DNA of 64,000 nt, taken from the NCBI RefSeq assembly GCF_026627925.1, contig NZ_JAPNLE010000006.1, forward strand, positions 124,001-188,000, written 5' to 3'. The notes beneath the pieces are model-generated. The model saw only the letters and a program-made list of their open reading frames with translations. It was not told the DNA's origin and did not search any database. Shown here in pieces: positions 25,650-36,193 of the stretch (positions within the stretch are counted from its first letter, which is position 1; each line of letters begins with the position of its first letter). The stretch comes from Cupriavidus sp. D39 (GTDB taxonomy: Bacteria > Pseudomonadota > Gammaproteobacteria > Burkholderiales > Burkholderiaceae). The position numbers and the translations under genes were made by a program.

Positions 25650-28035
25650 TGAATGAAGCCGAAACCCGAGCCGAGCACATTGATCCCGCGCTAGCCAATG
25701 CTGGCTGGGGCGTGGTGGAAAGTAGCCGCGTCCGGCGGGAATACCCAATCACACTCGGCCGGCTGGAAGGCGCGGGGAAGCGCGGCAAGGCCTTGACGGC
25801 GGACTATGTGCTGGAGTACCGCAACACTAAGCTAGCGGTGGTGGAGGCCAAGGCTTGGGACAAGCCACTGACGGAAGGCGTAGGCCAAGCGAAAGATTAC
25901 GCGAGCAAGCTCTCAATTCGCTTCACCTATGCCAGCAACGGCCAAGGCATTTACGGAATTGACATGCATACCGGTGCGGAAGGCGAACATCCTGCCTTTC
26001 CGACTCCGGAAGCCTTGTGGCAGGCCACTTTCGCCTCCGAGAACGCCTGGCGCGACCGCTTTGCTGCCGTGCCGTTTGAAGACAAAGGTGGTTACTTCCA
26101 AGGCCGTTACTATCAGGACATCGCCATTGAGCGGGTGCTGGCGGCGCTAGCGGAGGGGCGCGAGCGCATTCTGCTGACGTTGGCCACCGGCACAGGCAAG
26201 ACCTTCATCGCCTTCCAGTTGGCGTGGAAACTGTTTCAGAGTCGCTGGAACTTGACCGACTGGAAGAGCGAAGTCGAGCCAACTCGCCGCCCGCGCGTTC
26301 TCTTCCTAGCCGACCGCAACATCCTCGCAGATCAAGCCTACAACGCCTTTTCAGCCTTCCCCGAGGATGCGCTGGTGCGCATCGCGCCGGACGACATTAA
26401 GAAGAAGGGCAAGGTGCCGAAGAACGGCAGCGTCTTCTTCACGATCTTCCAGACCTTCATGAGCGGGCCGCCTAAGAATGGGCACCCTTCGCCCTACTTT
26501 GGCGAGTACCCGCCGGATTTCTTCGACATCATCATCATCGACGAGTGCCACCGGGGCGGCGCAAACGACGAGAGCAACTGGCGCGGCATCCTCGAATACT
26601 TTGCGCCGGCCGTGCAACTGGCTTGACGGCCACCCCCAAGCGGAAGGACAACGCCGACACCTATGACTATTTCGGTGAGCCGGTGTTCATCTACTCGCTC
26701 AAGGAGGGCATCAATGATGGCTTTTTGACGCCATTTCGTCTTAAACAGATAGCCACCACGCTGGACGAATATGTCTACACGCCAGACGACATGCTCGTGG
26801 AAGGCGAGATCGAGGCTGGCAAGCGCTACGAGGAAGCGGACTTCAACAAGATCATCGAGATCAAGGAGCGCGAGAAGAAGCGGGTCGATATCTTCATGGC
26901 CGACATCGACCAGAAGGACAAGACCATCGTCTTCTGCGCCACCCAGGTCCATGCGTTGGCGGTGCGCGACCTGATTAACCAGATCAAGAAGAGCAGCGCC
27001 CCGAACTATTGCCAGCGTGTGACCGCCGAGGATGGCGGGCTCGGTGAGCAATGGCTGCGCGACTTTCAGGACAATGAGAAGAGTATCCCAACCATCCTGA
27101 CCACCTCGCAGAAGCTCTCTACCGGGGTCGACGCCCGCAATGTGCGCAACATCGTGCTAATGCGGCCGGTCAATTCAATGATCGAGTTCAAGCAGATCAT
27201 CGGACGCGGCACGCGACTCTACGACGGCAAGGACTACTTCACGATCTACGACTTCGTGAAGGCGCACCACCATTTCAGCGACCCTGAGTGGGACGGGGAG
27301 CCTGTCGTTCCGGAAGCTTGTGCCAAGTGTGGCAATTACCCTTGTACCTGCGTCAAGCTGCCCCCGCAGCCATGCCCAGTTTGCGGAAATCAGCCTTGCA
27401 CCTGCTCCAAGGAACCCTGCCTGAAATGCGGCAACTGCCCCTGTACCTGTAAGAAGAAGGTCAAAATCAAGCTGGCCGACGGCAAGGGACGCCAGATTCA
27501 GTACATGAGCGCGACGAGCTTCTGGCACCCGGATGGTACCCCCATGTCTGCCGCGCAGTTCATGGAAGCGCTATTCGGCAAACTGCCAGAGTTCTTCAAG
27601 GATGAGGACGAACTGCGTGCCATCTGGAGCGCGCCGGATACCCGCCGCAAACTGCTCGAAGGTTTAGCCGAAAAGGGCTTTGGCAAGGATCAACTGGCCG
27701 AGATGCAGAAGATCATCGAAGCCGAGAAGAGTGACCTCTTCGACGTGCTGGCTCATGTCGCTTACGCTGAAGCGCCGCTCACCCGCGAGGAGCGCGCCGA
27801 ACGTGCCAAGGCTGTCATCGGAACGGAGTTCAATAGCAAGCAGCAAGCGTTCCTGAGTTTCGTGCTCTCACACTATGTGAGTGTCGGCGTAGAAGAACTG
27901 GATGAAGAGAAGCTTGCCCCACTGCTCAAGCTCAAGTACAACAACGCGATTGCCGACGCGTTCGCCGATCTTGGCTCGCCGGACCTTGTGCGTAAGGCAT
28001 TCGTTGGCTTCCAGCAGTACTTGTATCAAGGGTAG
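25649..28035 (+). CDS. hsdR: Type I restriction endonuclease subunit R, one frameshift
   Basis: Subunit R with an N-terminal nuclease (TADYVLEY...LAVVEAKAW, the D...ExK site near 50-70), an SF2 motor with Walker A LATGTGKTF (near 179) and DECH (near 298), and a C-terminal helical domain. The frame breaks at 26620-26621. One extra G restores VQLGLTATPKRKDN and a protein of about 795 residues. Unusual feature: at 27319-27450 there is a Cys-rich insert with three tandem C-x2-CGN-x-PC-x-C units. It would cut DNA after translocation from unmethylated sites. Confidence 0.85.
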
Positions 28036-28143
28036 AGGTGCCCCCCGCTCCCGCGACGGGCTACCTAGCCTATCTGTACCCCATTTCATCCAGTAATCGG
28101 AGGGGCTACAATGGCTTGAGGCTTGGTTCAAGAGAGCTTCCAA

Positions 28144-28615
28144 TGCTGGACATTATCGAGCGGCAGGGTAGTTTCTACACCTCCGAAGACCGGCGCAGGG
28201 TTGCCATTCAATACGCTCTGCTTGGCAGCGTTCGCCGTGTCGCTCAAGCCACGGGAATCCCCGTTCGCACGATCTACGACTGGCAGAAGACGGACTGGTG
28301 GGAGACGCTGGTCGCTCAAGTCCGCATGGAAATGCAGGGGAGCTTGATGCCACCCTCTCCAGGATGATCCATCTGGCGCTTGCCGCCACTATGGACCGGC
28401 TGGAGAACGGCGATTGCGTCGTCACCTCCCGAGGCGAGATGGTGCGCAAACCGGTCTCCGCGCGGGACGCCATGGCGATCCTGGGGATGGCCCTAGACAA
28501 GCAAAAAGTGCTGCAAGACGCGCTGACCGCGCAGCAGCGTATGCCCGTGCGCGACCTTGCAGAGCGCCTGCGGGACCTGGGCATCAGCAAGGCTATGTCC
28601 GGTCAGGACGCCTGA
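28144..28615 (+). CDS. Small helix-turn-helix protein, one frameshift
   Basis: It starts MLDIIERQGSFYTSEDRRRV with a helix-turn-helix at about 20-45 (SVRRVAQATGIPVRTIYDWQ). The frame breaks at a G4 run (28337-28340). With one extra G it continues ELDATLSRMIHLALAATMDR to 28615, giving about 157 residues. The layout recalls small DNA-binding proteins such as phage terminase small subunits, but I cannot name a family with confidence. It lies about 110 bases after hsdR. Confidence 0.55.
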
Positions 28616-28957
28616 GCACGCGGGCCGGCTTGAGCGGATATAGGGGCCGGAACCCTGCAATTTTTTGGGGGGGCGTCTGTCCGTTCTCGATGGTTTGTAC
28701 TTCGCCACGGCGTTGTCTGGGCCTGGCTCGTGCGGGGCAGGTGCGGTGAGCACAAAGAATGGGGGCAGGGCGGAGCCCAAGCTGCTACAGGCCGTGCGCG
28801 AGGTGCTACACCAGGCGGAAATCCGCAATCCCTTGCTGGGCGCGGCTTTGCGGGCGGTGCTACACCGCTACAGCTGTTACACCATATCTCCAAGACTTTT
28901 CTCCACTACGCATACCACTGCATGTGGTAGCCCCCTACTACCACTATCCAATACTTT
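28616..28957. other. Non-coding stretch with short direct repeats
   Basis: Contains several GGTGCTACACC / GTGTAGCA-like words (28800-28985) and a G7 run, but no gene that I can support. Confidence 0.4.
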
Positions 28958-29140
28958 TTAGAAAAGAGGTGTAGCAGGTGTAGCAGGGCTGGAAGCCTTA
29001 CTGGACGGTGGTTTGATGCGTGGGTCGCCGGCCGGAATCAGCCCCGCAGCACGTGTCCGAGCCACGGCCTTGGCAATGCAGCGGCGCGCGTTCTCCTGGA
29101 ACTGCTCGCTCATGATGTATCGGGTGAGTTTCGTTGCCAT
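28958..29140 (-). CDS. Small conserved hypothetical protein (paralogue of 3275-3538)
   Basis: A 60-residue basic protein. Its first about 42 residues (MATKLTRYIMSEQFQENARR, then CIAKAVARTRAAGLIPAGDP) match the product of 3275-3538. Start ATG 29140 is preceded by a GGAGCATGC-type site. Conservation between copies argues for a real protein. Function unknown. Confidence 0.55.
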   Translation of the reverse strand: MATKLTRYIMSEQFQENARRCIAKAVARTRAAGLIPAGDPRIKPPSSKASSPATPATPLF

Positions 29141-29920
29141 GCATGCTCCTTCCTGATCAGCTTACCCGCCTTGTGGCAGAAAAGCACGCGGCGTACGGCT
29201 ATTAGGGAGGGGATTGTAATGACTCGAAGGTAAACAGCGTTATGACGTAGGCGGCTGCTCGCTGGGCACACGCGGTCGGCACCGAAAGAGGGGTTGCCAA
29301 CGTGCAAAATAAGCGATCAAATGCTCACATGAATCTCCGGGCAGGTCTCTCTTATGACATGCTCAGTTTGATTTTGCCGGGAAAATAGGGAAACGTGCAC
29401 GTTTCTAATTAAAAAAAGGACGCACATGGCAGAAACAACAAATATTGCCAAGATGGCAGAGAAGCTTTCAAAGGAGCTCTTTGCGGAATTTCTCTGGCAA
29501 AAGATGGGGCCGACAAATATAAACTGGCCTTGCGAAGATCAAAGCAGTCATAAGGCTATTACGCATCCCTCGGATGTTGTCTTTTATTACGAGGAGCCGT
29601 ACACCCAGGCCCGGACGTACGTGAATTGTGACCTCAAAAGCTACGCTAAGGGTTCGATAACTGCAAGCAGTATTCGCTCCGCGATTGAAAGCCTTGCGCG
29701 AGCACTGAGTTGCGCAGAAAAAAGTGAATAATTTAGCAGCAAGTATATTCACGGTCACGTATCACCAGAAATCTGTGGTCTACTGTTTGTTTACAATCAC
29801 GACGGTGAGTATGACAAAGATTTCAATGGTCTGCTCGTTCAGATTAAGAACGATAAGTTAGATATTCCAAGAAAGTCGAAAATATTCGTCCTTGGGCCCA
29901 AAGACATTTTCTGGCTTAAT

Positions 29921-29930
29921 AATGTTCATC
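29921..29930 (+). repeat. Target-site duplication, left (AATGTTCATC)
   Basis: Identical to 31506-31515; flanks the IS4-family element. Confidence 0.9.
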
Positions 29931-31505
29931 CTCAACTTTAGACATTCAGGCCCGCTCAACGAGCGGGTTGGAAATGGATTCAAGAAATCGAAAAATGCTT
30001 GACATGGGGCAATGATCGTGTGGCCGCCGCGCTGCTTGCGCGGGTTTTAGCGCAAGCAGCGCGGCGGCCAATGAGGATCGTTTTCGGTCCTCTTGCGATT
30101 GCCCATGTCTTTGTCCAACCGTGTACGACTGTGTCTGTCCGAATGGATCAACCTTCTGCTTCTGGCCGTGCCAATTCGCTCTCGCGGGAGCTTTGTCGAG
30201 CTGCTGTGCGGCTGTATGGTTTCGCCAGAAGGCTGGGTGACGCGCGCTATCAGCGCCATCGCGCGACGCAGGCACTGGACGACCTACTACAAGCTTCTCG
30301 GGCGCGGCAGCTTGCGCACCGTGCGTTTGGCCCGCCAATTGTTCTTGCTGGTGCTCACAGTGCTGCCATGCGATGTGCTGACACTGGTCATCGACGATAC
30401 GCTGGTGCCGCGCTCCTCGGAGCAGGCGCCCGGTTGCGCGTATCGCCACGACCACAGCCGCAAGATCAATCGGCCGCAATTCATACGGGCCCAGTGCTGG
30501 GTTACGCTGGGCGTGAGCGCGCTGGGCAACGGCGGGGTCAACCTGGTGCTGCCAATTCTCTCGCGGCTGGTGCCAAACACCGGCAACCGCAACAAGCTGA
30601 AAATCGCGCTGGTGCTGGTCCGCTCTCTGGCGGGCGTGGCCAACAAGCCGGTGCGCGTACTGTTCGATTCGTGGTTCATGCGCGCCCGCCTGGTATTGCC
30701 TTTGCTGCGCAGACAAATGCACGTGATTGGACAGGCGCGCATCGACACCGCGCTGTTTCTCGTGCCGCCACCGCCAACCACACCCAGACGTGGTCGCAAG
30801 CGCATCTATGGCGAGCGCCTGAACGCCGAGGCCATCGAAGCACTGCCCGCGATCGAACTGCGCATGCCGCTCTATGGCAAAGACCAGCAGGTTCGCCTGC
30901 GCTCTGCCGAGGCTCGCGCGCGCTTCCTCAAGGGCGCGTTGGTGCGTGCCGTCTGGTGCCAGTTCTTCGATGCGAAGAAACAGGCCTGGACCAAGCCCCG
31001 TCTGCTGCTCGCGAGCGAAACGGACTTGAGCGCCCAGGAGATCGTGCAGTTGTACGCGCGCCGCTGGGGCATAGAACCGCTGTTTCACAATCTCAAGCGC
31101 TGGTTCGGCGTGAGCAATCTCTGGCAGCAATCGCGCACCGTGCTGGAGTTGTGGATGCAAATTCGCTCGATGGCCTGGACTTTGAACCAACTGCTGAGTC
31201 TGGTGCTTGTCGAGACCTTCCCGATGAACGCGGTCGCACCATGGCGCATGAATCAGCCCGTCACGGCCGGTCTGGTCACGCAGTGGCTGCGCATGGAATT
31301 TACCGGACTTGCGTTTCGCGATGGCCTGAATCGCAAGTCCCAGAAATTCCAGTGGCCAACGCCACGCAACGACACGCGACCGACCTCGTAGGATTGCCCG
31401 CGCGCGCTTCTGACGGCGTCTCATCGCTGTTTCCATTGCCAAATCGCCTCGTTGACGACCACCTTCGCAGCCGGTGAGGCAGCCATTCGCATGTCTAATG
31501 TTGAG
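29931..31505 (+). mobile_element. IS4-family insertion sequence
   Basis: 1575 bp bounded by a 10-bp duplication and inverted ends CTCAACTTTAGACAT (left) and CTCAACATTAGACAT (reverse complement of the right end), 14 of 15 matching. It encodes one transposase and has interrupted the nuclease-like gene. The intact TSD and transposase imply a recent, single insertion. Confidence 0.93.
30105..31391 (+). CDS. IS4-family transposase
   Basis: A 428-residue DDE transposase. The acidic residues are in LVIDDTLVP and VLFDSWFM. The diagnostic Y-(2)-R-(3)-E-(6)-K motif is present as YARRWGIEPLFHNLK. ATG 30105 was preferred to an upstream TTG. Intact. Confidence 0.9.
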   Translation: MSLSNRVRLCLSEWINLLLLAVPIRSRGSFVELLCGCMVSPEGWVTRAISAIARRRHWTTYYKLLGRGSLRTVRLARQLFLLVLTVLPCDVLTLVIDDTLVPRSSEQAPGCAYRHDHSRKINRPQFIRAQCWVTLGVSALGNGGVNLVLPILSRLVPNTGNRNKLKIALVLVRSLAGVANKPVRVLFDSWFMRARLVLPLLRRQMHVIGQARIDTALFLVPPPPTTPRRGRKRIYGERLNAEAIEALPAIELRMPLYGKDQQVRLRSAEARARFLKGALVRAVWCQFFDAKKQAWTKPRLLLASETDLSAQEIVQLYARRWGIEPLFHNLKRWFGVSNLWQQSRTVLELWMQIRSMAWTLNQLLSLVLVETFPMNAVAPWRMNQPVTAGLVTQWLRMEFTGLAFRDGLNRKSQKFQWPTPRNDTRPTS

Positions 31506-31986
31506 AATGTTCATCATGAAATAGCTTACATGCGGGGCGGTGCTGGGGAACTCCCAGATCGGGAGCATTGCAAGTATTTCTATCCACATTTGGTGCGTAG
31601 AAAGAACGTTCAGCTCGAGCATGCCAAAGCTGCAACTCTTGAAATGCTCACCGCACCGTGGGTTATTCTCTCCTATACCAATCCAAAGAAGCAAAATCGC
31701 AAGGGCTTTGTCATATTCTATCGTCGACGTGGCGAGTCAGTCGAAGAGTTTCTCTATCTCATTGATTATCTTATGCACTACCAAATTCTGGTTGATGACA
31801 CGGATGTGCGTATTAAGATCCTTGATACGCATCCAAATGCAGCCGCGCTTTTCGGTAAAGCCAAGGACCAATATGTCGATGAGTATAGTGGCGGCCCAGA
31901 TATCAGAGATCGTCTGAACTCAATCGATTTCTCCCAGATTAACGACGTACGCACGAAATTCTCGGAATTGGAATTGGGGATGGACC

Positions 31987-32745
31987 GTGTCTAAGAGCAT
32001 CTTACTATATTGCGCAACGGACAATGAGATCTACGATGTCCTTATGTCGTCAAAACAACGAATTAGCTCTGCTGTCGTCCTTGAATTGGCTAAAGATAGA
32101 GGGATATTCTATTCATATAAAGATGCCCGAGAGGAGTTGATTAATAGCCTCTCATTGCTAACTCATGACTATCATGATCTGAATATAATACTCGATCAGC
32201 GCGAGCACGCTGGGCGCGCCGAAAAGCTAACATCCATTACCCTTAATGCAGTGTTGACTCTCGATGATATTAAAGAGGTCGCCAAGGAGTATATTGCTGA
32301 ATCGCCGACTGATGAGAAGGTGTCGTCGCACGCCAAGGGTACTGACCAGTATAATGTGAATGTAAAATACTCGGAGATTGATTATTCCAAAACCCGGCTT
32401 GTGCAACGAACCCCAAAAGAGGCGGGGATTGAGTTCCATGTCGAGGGTAATAAAACGATAGTCAGGCTACCTGCGAATGCCAAGGCAAAGGAGATTGTTG
32501 GAAAGCTTAAGGACAAGCTCGATGGGAAAAAGAAAACTGACATCCCCACAGACTTAATAGAGATTGGCGAATTCACTACTGCGGCGGCCAAGACCGAGTT
32601 CTTCACGTCGTTGATTAGCAAGCTGAATGGCTTCAAGCTTGACAACGTCACCAGTGTGAAGGTCGAACCGATCAAAAAGGAATCGGACGAGGACGAGCTT
32701 GACCTAGAGGATGATCAAAATAAGGGCTCAGCTCTTTACCCCTGA
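31987..32745 (+). CDS. Second gene of the AT-rich putative defence operon
   Basis: A 252-residue protein from GTG 31987, overlapping the end of the nuclease-like gene by eight bases. The N-terminus (SKSILLYCATDNEIYDVLMS) is predicted mixed alpha/beta. A Lys-rich middle and a strongly acidic C-terminal tail (ESDEDELDLEDDQ) follow. It has no transmembrane segment and no catalytic motif that I recognise. Tight overlap on both sides indicates that the three products act together. Confidence 0.65.
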   Translation: MSKSILLYCATDNEIYDVLMSSKQRISSAVVLELAKDRGIFYSYKDAREELINSLSLLTHDYHDLNIILDQREHAGRAEKLTSITLNAVLTLDDIKEVAKEYIAESPTDEKVSSHAKGTDQYNVNVKYSEIDYSKTRLVQRTPKEAGIEFHVEGNKTIVRLPANAKAKEIVGKLKDKLDGKKKTDIPTDLIEIGEFTTAAAKTEFFTSLISKLNGFKLDNVTSVKVEPIKKESDEDELDLEDDQNKGSALYP

Positions 32746-33327
32746 GAGCTTCGATGGTTTCGTTATAGAGCGCGTGAGGGATAACTCACTTGAGGGGCGA
32801 TTTATCGAAAAGCTCAGTTACCAAGAAATAACTACGGATCCATTCGGTAGAGAGGAGTCTTTCGAGAGAATTACGTATCGTAGCTTTGATTTTACTCTTT
32901 TCTCAGACTACCCAAATATCGAGCTCCGAGATTGTCAGCGGAGTACAAAAGAATTTGTTAATAAACTACTGGAGCTATGTAATTTCTCCTTGTCCATTTC
33001 TCCGCTATCCATAAATCTAATGGACTGGGTGGACGCACTCCAGGATCAAATCAGCAGAAAAATAATAGTGGATTCACTCCAGCTCTCGGGTCTTGCGTTG
33101 GAAGAAGGAGTTAATGCAAAAATTCTTCTAAAGGGAAAAGAGGATGTGCGCAAGGCGCTGGAAGATTTCTCCCGGGGAAGAAATTTACGCTTGAAAAGGT
33201 GCAGGTGAAGATTGACGTGGGAGGGAAAGTAATCCCCGTACATTTATCGAGCTCAGGTTCACTGAAGGTATCAGAAGACTATTTGAATGATCTTCTTCCT
33301 CTTATCCGGATCACATTACCGAGGTAA
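32711..33327 (+). CDS. Third gene of the AT-rich putative defence operon, one frameshift
   Basis: It starts MIKIRAQLFTPESFDGFVIE, overlapping the previous gene by 35 bases. The frame breaks at a G4 run (33174-33177). With one extra G it continues KKFTLEKVQVKIDVGGKVIP and ends ITLPR at 33327, giving about 205 residues. No family recognised. Because the first gene is destroyed by an IS, the system is inactive in this strain whatever the status of this frameshift. Confidence 0.6.
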
Positions 33328-33562
33328 TCGGGTTGGTGGTCCTGCTCGGAAGCCGGTCTTGGGGGGCAGAATCTGGTGTCTATGGCTTAAGCATTGGTCA
33401 GACCGGATTTTCCAACGCCATCGGTCGCGTTGTGGATCCGTGTTTCTGTCATCCGGCATGGATCGATCGGCACCTACAAAAGCGGTTATCCTGGATGTGC
33501 CTGCATGCACCGGCGGTTGCGCCGACGTAGTAGGTAGTTCAGCGCAGAACCTGCATCGCTGG

Positions 33563-34130
33563 CTAGCGTGTACTATTGCGGGTCGCACAAACCGTGTGAA
33601 CTTGCCTTCTCCACTGGGTTTCCAGCGTGTACGCCGCTGTTTTTCGGCGACAGATTACGGGCATTGATCCCAACAGAATCAAGCCAACGGCCACACAGAA
33701 GGCTGGGCCAGAAAATAAGCTAGCTGCAATATAGCAAGCCAAGCTTCCCGTCAGAACGCACCACACAACGGGATAACGCCTTGCAGCCTCGTGCCTGAGG
33801 TGGTCAATCAAGTAAATAACCTGACCCGTTCGGGTATTTCGAAGCGTCCAAAACACCACCGAGCCTTTCTTGTTCAGTAGTCTTGTGGAAAAATCGATCT
33901 CCAGTGGTTATTCCCACGGTGAGGCCTTTTAGTCGGATCCGAAACGACTCGCCCACTGAACTCGTGAACTCAAGGTGCTGCTTTATTATGAAGCTCTCTA
34001 TTTTTCGATACTGAGGAATGCCTAGCGGGGAAAGATTGGCCGGAATATATTGCGATGAGCGTCGGATTTCGCGCCGCGTGCTGCCACGAGTACAAATCAC
34101 TTCCGTTTTCTGGAGGCCGAGTTTTTGCAT
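33563..34130 (-). CDS. Hypothetical membrane protein, two frames
   Basis: The upstream part (34130 to 33804; MQKLGLQKTEVICTRGSTRR) is soluble. The downstream part (from ATG 33859; VFWTLRNTRTGQVIYLIDHL) has two hydrophobic segments (VWCVLTGSLACYIAASLF and FCVAVGLILLGSMPVI). The two overlap in different frames. They may be one gene with a frameshift in the GAAAGG region near 33868 (an extra base or two missing) or two overlapping genes. No family recognised. Confidence 0.4.
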
Positions 34131-34293
34131 ATTAGTGGTGCAGAAATAATGGGGCGAGAACGCGTTTCGGATCGAGTCTACGGTCTAAAATACAAGAATG
34201 GGAGGTGCCCTGTCAAACCTAAATTGCAGCGGGTGTGGCTAATATTGTTGTGAGCGGGAAAAATGGAAGGCCTCCAGTAAATCTATAAGGATA

Positions 34294-35111
34294 ATGATGA
34301 TAATTTATAAATACATGTCCCATAATCGTTTTTTTGACGGCTTCAAGTTGCGTTTTACGCCCCCAAAAGATCTGAATGATCCTCGCGAACTTGTGCCGGA
34401 ACTTAGATTGAAAAACGGGGGGAATATGTTCAAGCTATAACCAAAAGAAATATCGGAGACGCCTATCTTCGATTTGTCCTGGAGAATCCTCATATTTCAC
34501 TTGAGGAGGCATGGGCTCGTATGGCCTCTGCGGCAAATATTCTGGAAGGCTCGTTTGATGTAGACAAAAAAATTGAAGAATATTTAAATGTTTACTTGAA
34601 GGTTACGAACAAGAACGTTGGGGTACTATCGCTGACGGAATCTTGCTGCAATGAGTTGATGTGGGCCCATTATGGTGGTAGCTATGCAGGGTACGTCGTT
34701 GGCTTTGACAGTAATAGTTCGTTCTTTAAACCAAAAAAAGGCGATCCCAAGGTTTGTGGTGAGTTGATGAGTGTAATTTACAGTGATGCCCGTCCGGTGG
34801 TCGATATTGAGCCCGGCAAAATGGAAATTCCCAAGGAAGTATTTTTTACAAAATCGAGGAAATGGGAATATGAGAAGGAGTGGAGAATGCTAAAGTATCT
34901 GGGGATGGCTGATGAGGGCATTCCGAAGGAGAATCCGTCGATTCATTTGTTCTCTGTTCCACCGGATGCAATCACGGAAGTAATATTTGGTTCGAAATTT
35001 GATGGCACTGCCCGTGGCGAAATCGAATCAAAGACTAAGGATTATGCTCCGCATGTCACATTTAAAGAGCAATTTTATGATGCCAAACAAGATCGCATAT
35101 TGATTCGGTAG
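34294..35111 (+). CDS. DUF2971 family protein, one frameshift
   Basis: It starts MMIIYKYMSHNRFFDGFKLR, then FTPPKDLNDPRELVPELRLK: the DUF2971 signature (YKY..., F-x-P-P-x-x-x-N-D-P). The frame breaks at a G6 run (34417-34422). With one more G it continues EYVQAITKRNIGDAYLRFVL and includes CCNELMWAHYGGSYAGYVVG and WEYEKEWRML, both typical of the family. About 272 residues. DUF2971 proteins are common in defence islands; the activity is unknown. An AAGGA ribosome binding site precedes the tandem ATGs. Confidence 0.75.
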
Positions 35112-35796
35112 TCGCGAGAAAATACGCGATTAGATAAAGTACTCGAAGCGTACGCCGGCCGATTTTGCCGTCTGAAACGAGCGCACGACGGGCGGAAACT
35201 TGCCGTCCCCCAGACATTCTCGTCAGAGTCGGACCAGGCGTTGCCTCATGCTTACGCCTACCCTGGGATCTACCGAAACGTCGTCCGAGCATACATCGCA
35301 ACTGTATGGCGCATGATTCAAGTCTCGGCGTTGTTGCTCTGTCAAACACGAAATGTGCGGACTTTCACCATCGGCGGTTCCTCACTTATGTTTCACGCTA
35401 GGTGAACCGTGGACGGTGCGTGTTGCGGCGTCCGGAAACTGCGCGCGGAAAGCCGCTAGGCGCCTCCCTATCTCAGCTTTCATTTCCTGCGCTGCCTCGG
35501 CGCGTTCCCCCGGACTTATCTCAGGCGACAAGAGCCGGCCTATTAGCTCGCTAGTCAGGACCGAATAGCAGCGGGATCTCCCTAAGCCCAAGCGCTCGTA
35601 GCGCGATATTTAGAAGTTGCCGAATTGCCTCAATGAGTCCAGTCAAGACGGGTGCAACTGGACTGGCCGTGGCCGTGCACCGGCTTGGCTCGGTAAGAAT
35701 CGCGACAAGTTCTTGATTCCGGAAGCGTGAGGGCAGGGCGGCCCAACGACCGTCGTTTTGCCGCGGTTATTGGCAGATAGCCGCGCCGCTTGAGCC
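35112..35796. other. Stretch between DUF2971 gene and Tn5-like IS
   Basis: About 685 bases. A 69-codon minus-strand frame (35382-35591; GERAEAAQEMKAEIGRRLAA) has reasonable composition but no other support. No RNA gene or repeat seen. Confidence 0.35.
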
Positions 35797-36193
35797 CATC
35801 TCCTTATACAGAAGTCATGAGTCCTCAGCCCGTAGCGCCAGGATCATGAACGCAGCATCCATGGTTCGCTGCATGCCGATCCAGATCGTTTTGGCGCCGG
35901 GCTCGCCATCACACTTGCGGCCCAGGAAACCACCCAGTGACGCGATCAAGCGGATCATTTGATTGAGCGTGACGGGCGTCTTTGGGCGCGCCTTCTTCGC
36001 GAGTAGATACGCGCCTCGTATCTCATCGGCATCAAAGAATAGCGACGCGTCCAGGTCAGGGCAGGTTCTGCCCAAACGCATCAGTCGGGCAATGCGCCAC
36101 GCCACCACCATGTAAAACACCAGGGCCCGTTCCACGCGGTCCATGTGGGATAACTGTAAAGCTTCCACCTTGCACCCGTTCTTCAGGACATTG

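Larger units (their letters stand above)
29426..31994 (+). pseudogene. PD-(D/E)XK-like defence gene, split by an IS and an internal stop
   Basis: Removing the IS (29931-31505) and one 10-bp target copy joins the reading frame exactly (DIFWLNNV then HHEIAYMRGG). It starts MAETTNIAKMAEKLS, has YVNCDLKSYAKGS near residue 70 (D-x-K of a PD-(D/E)XK core) and ends KFSELELGMDRV. There is also an in-frame TAA at 29729, with coding clearly resuming on both sides (AEKSE-stop-FSSKYIHGHVSPEICG). The intact product would be about 328 residues. It is the first gene of an AT-rich operon with 31987 and 32711 and overlaps the next gene by eight bases. The family is not recognised beyond the nuclease-like motif. 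Confidence 0.7.

Noticed and set aside
30000..31694. 582-codon minus-strand frame across the IS4-family element
   Set aside because: Antisense shadow of an intact transposase with DDE and YREK motifs.
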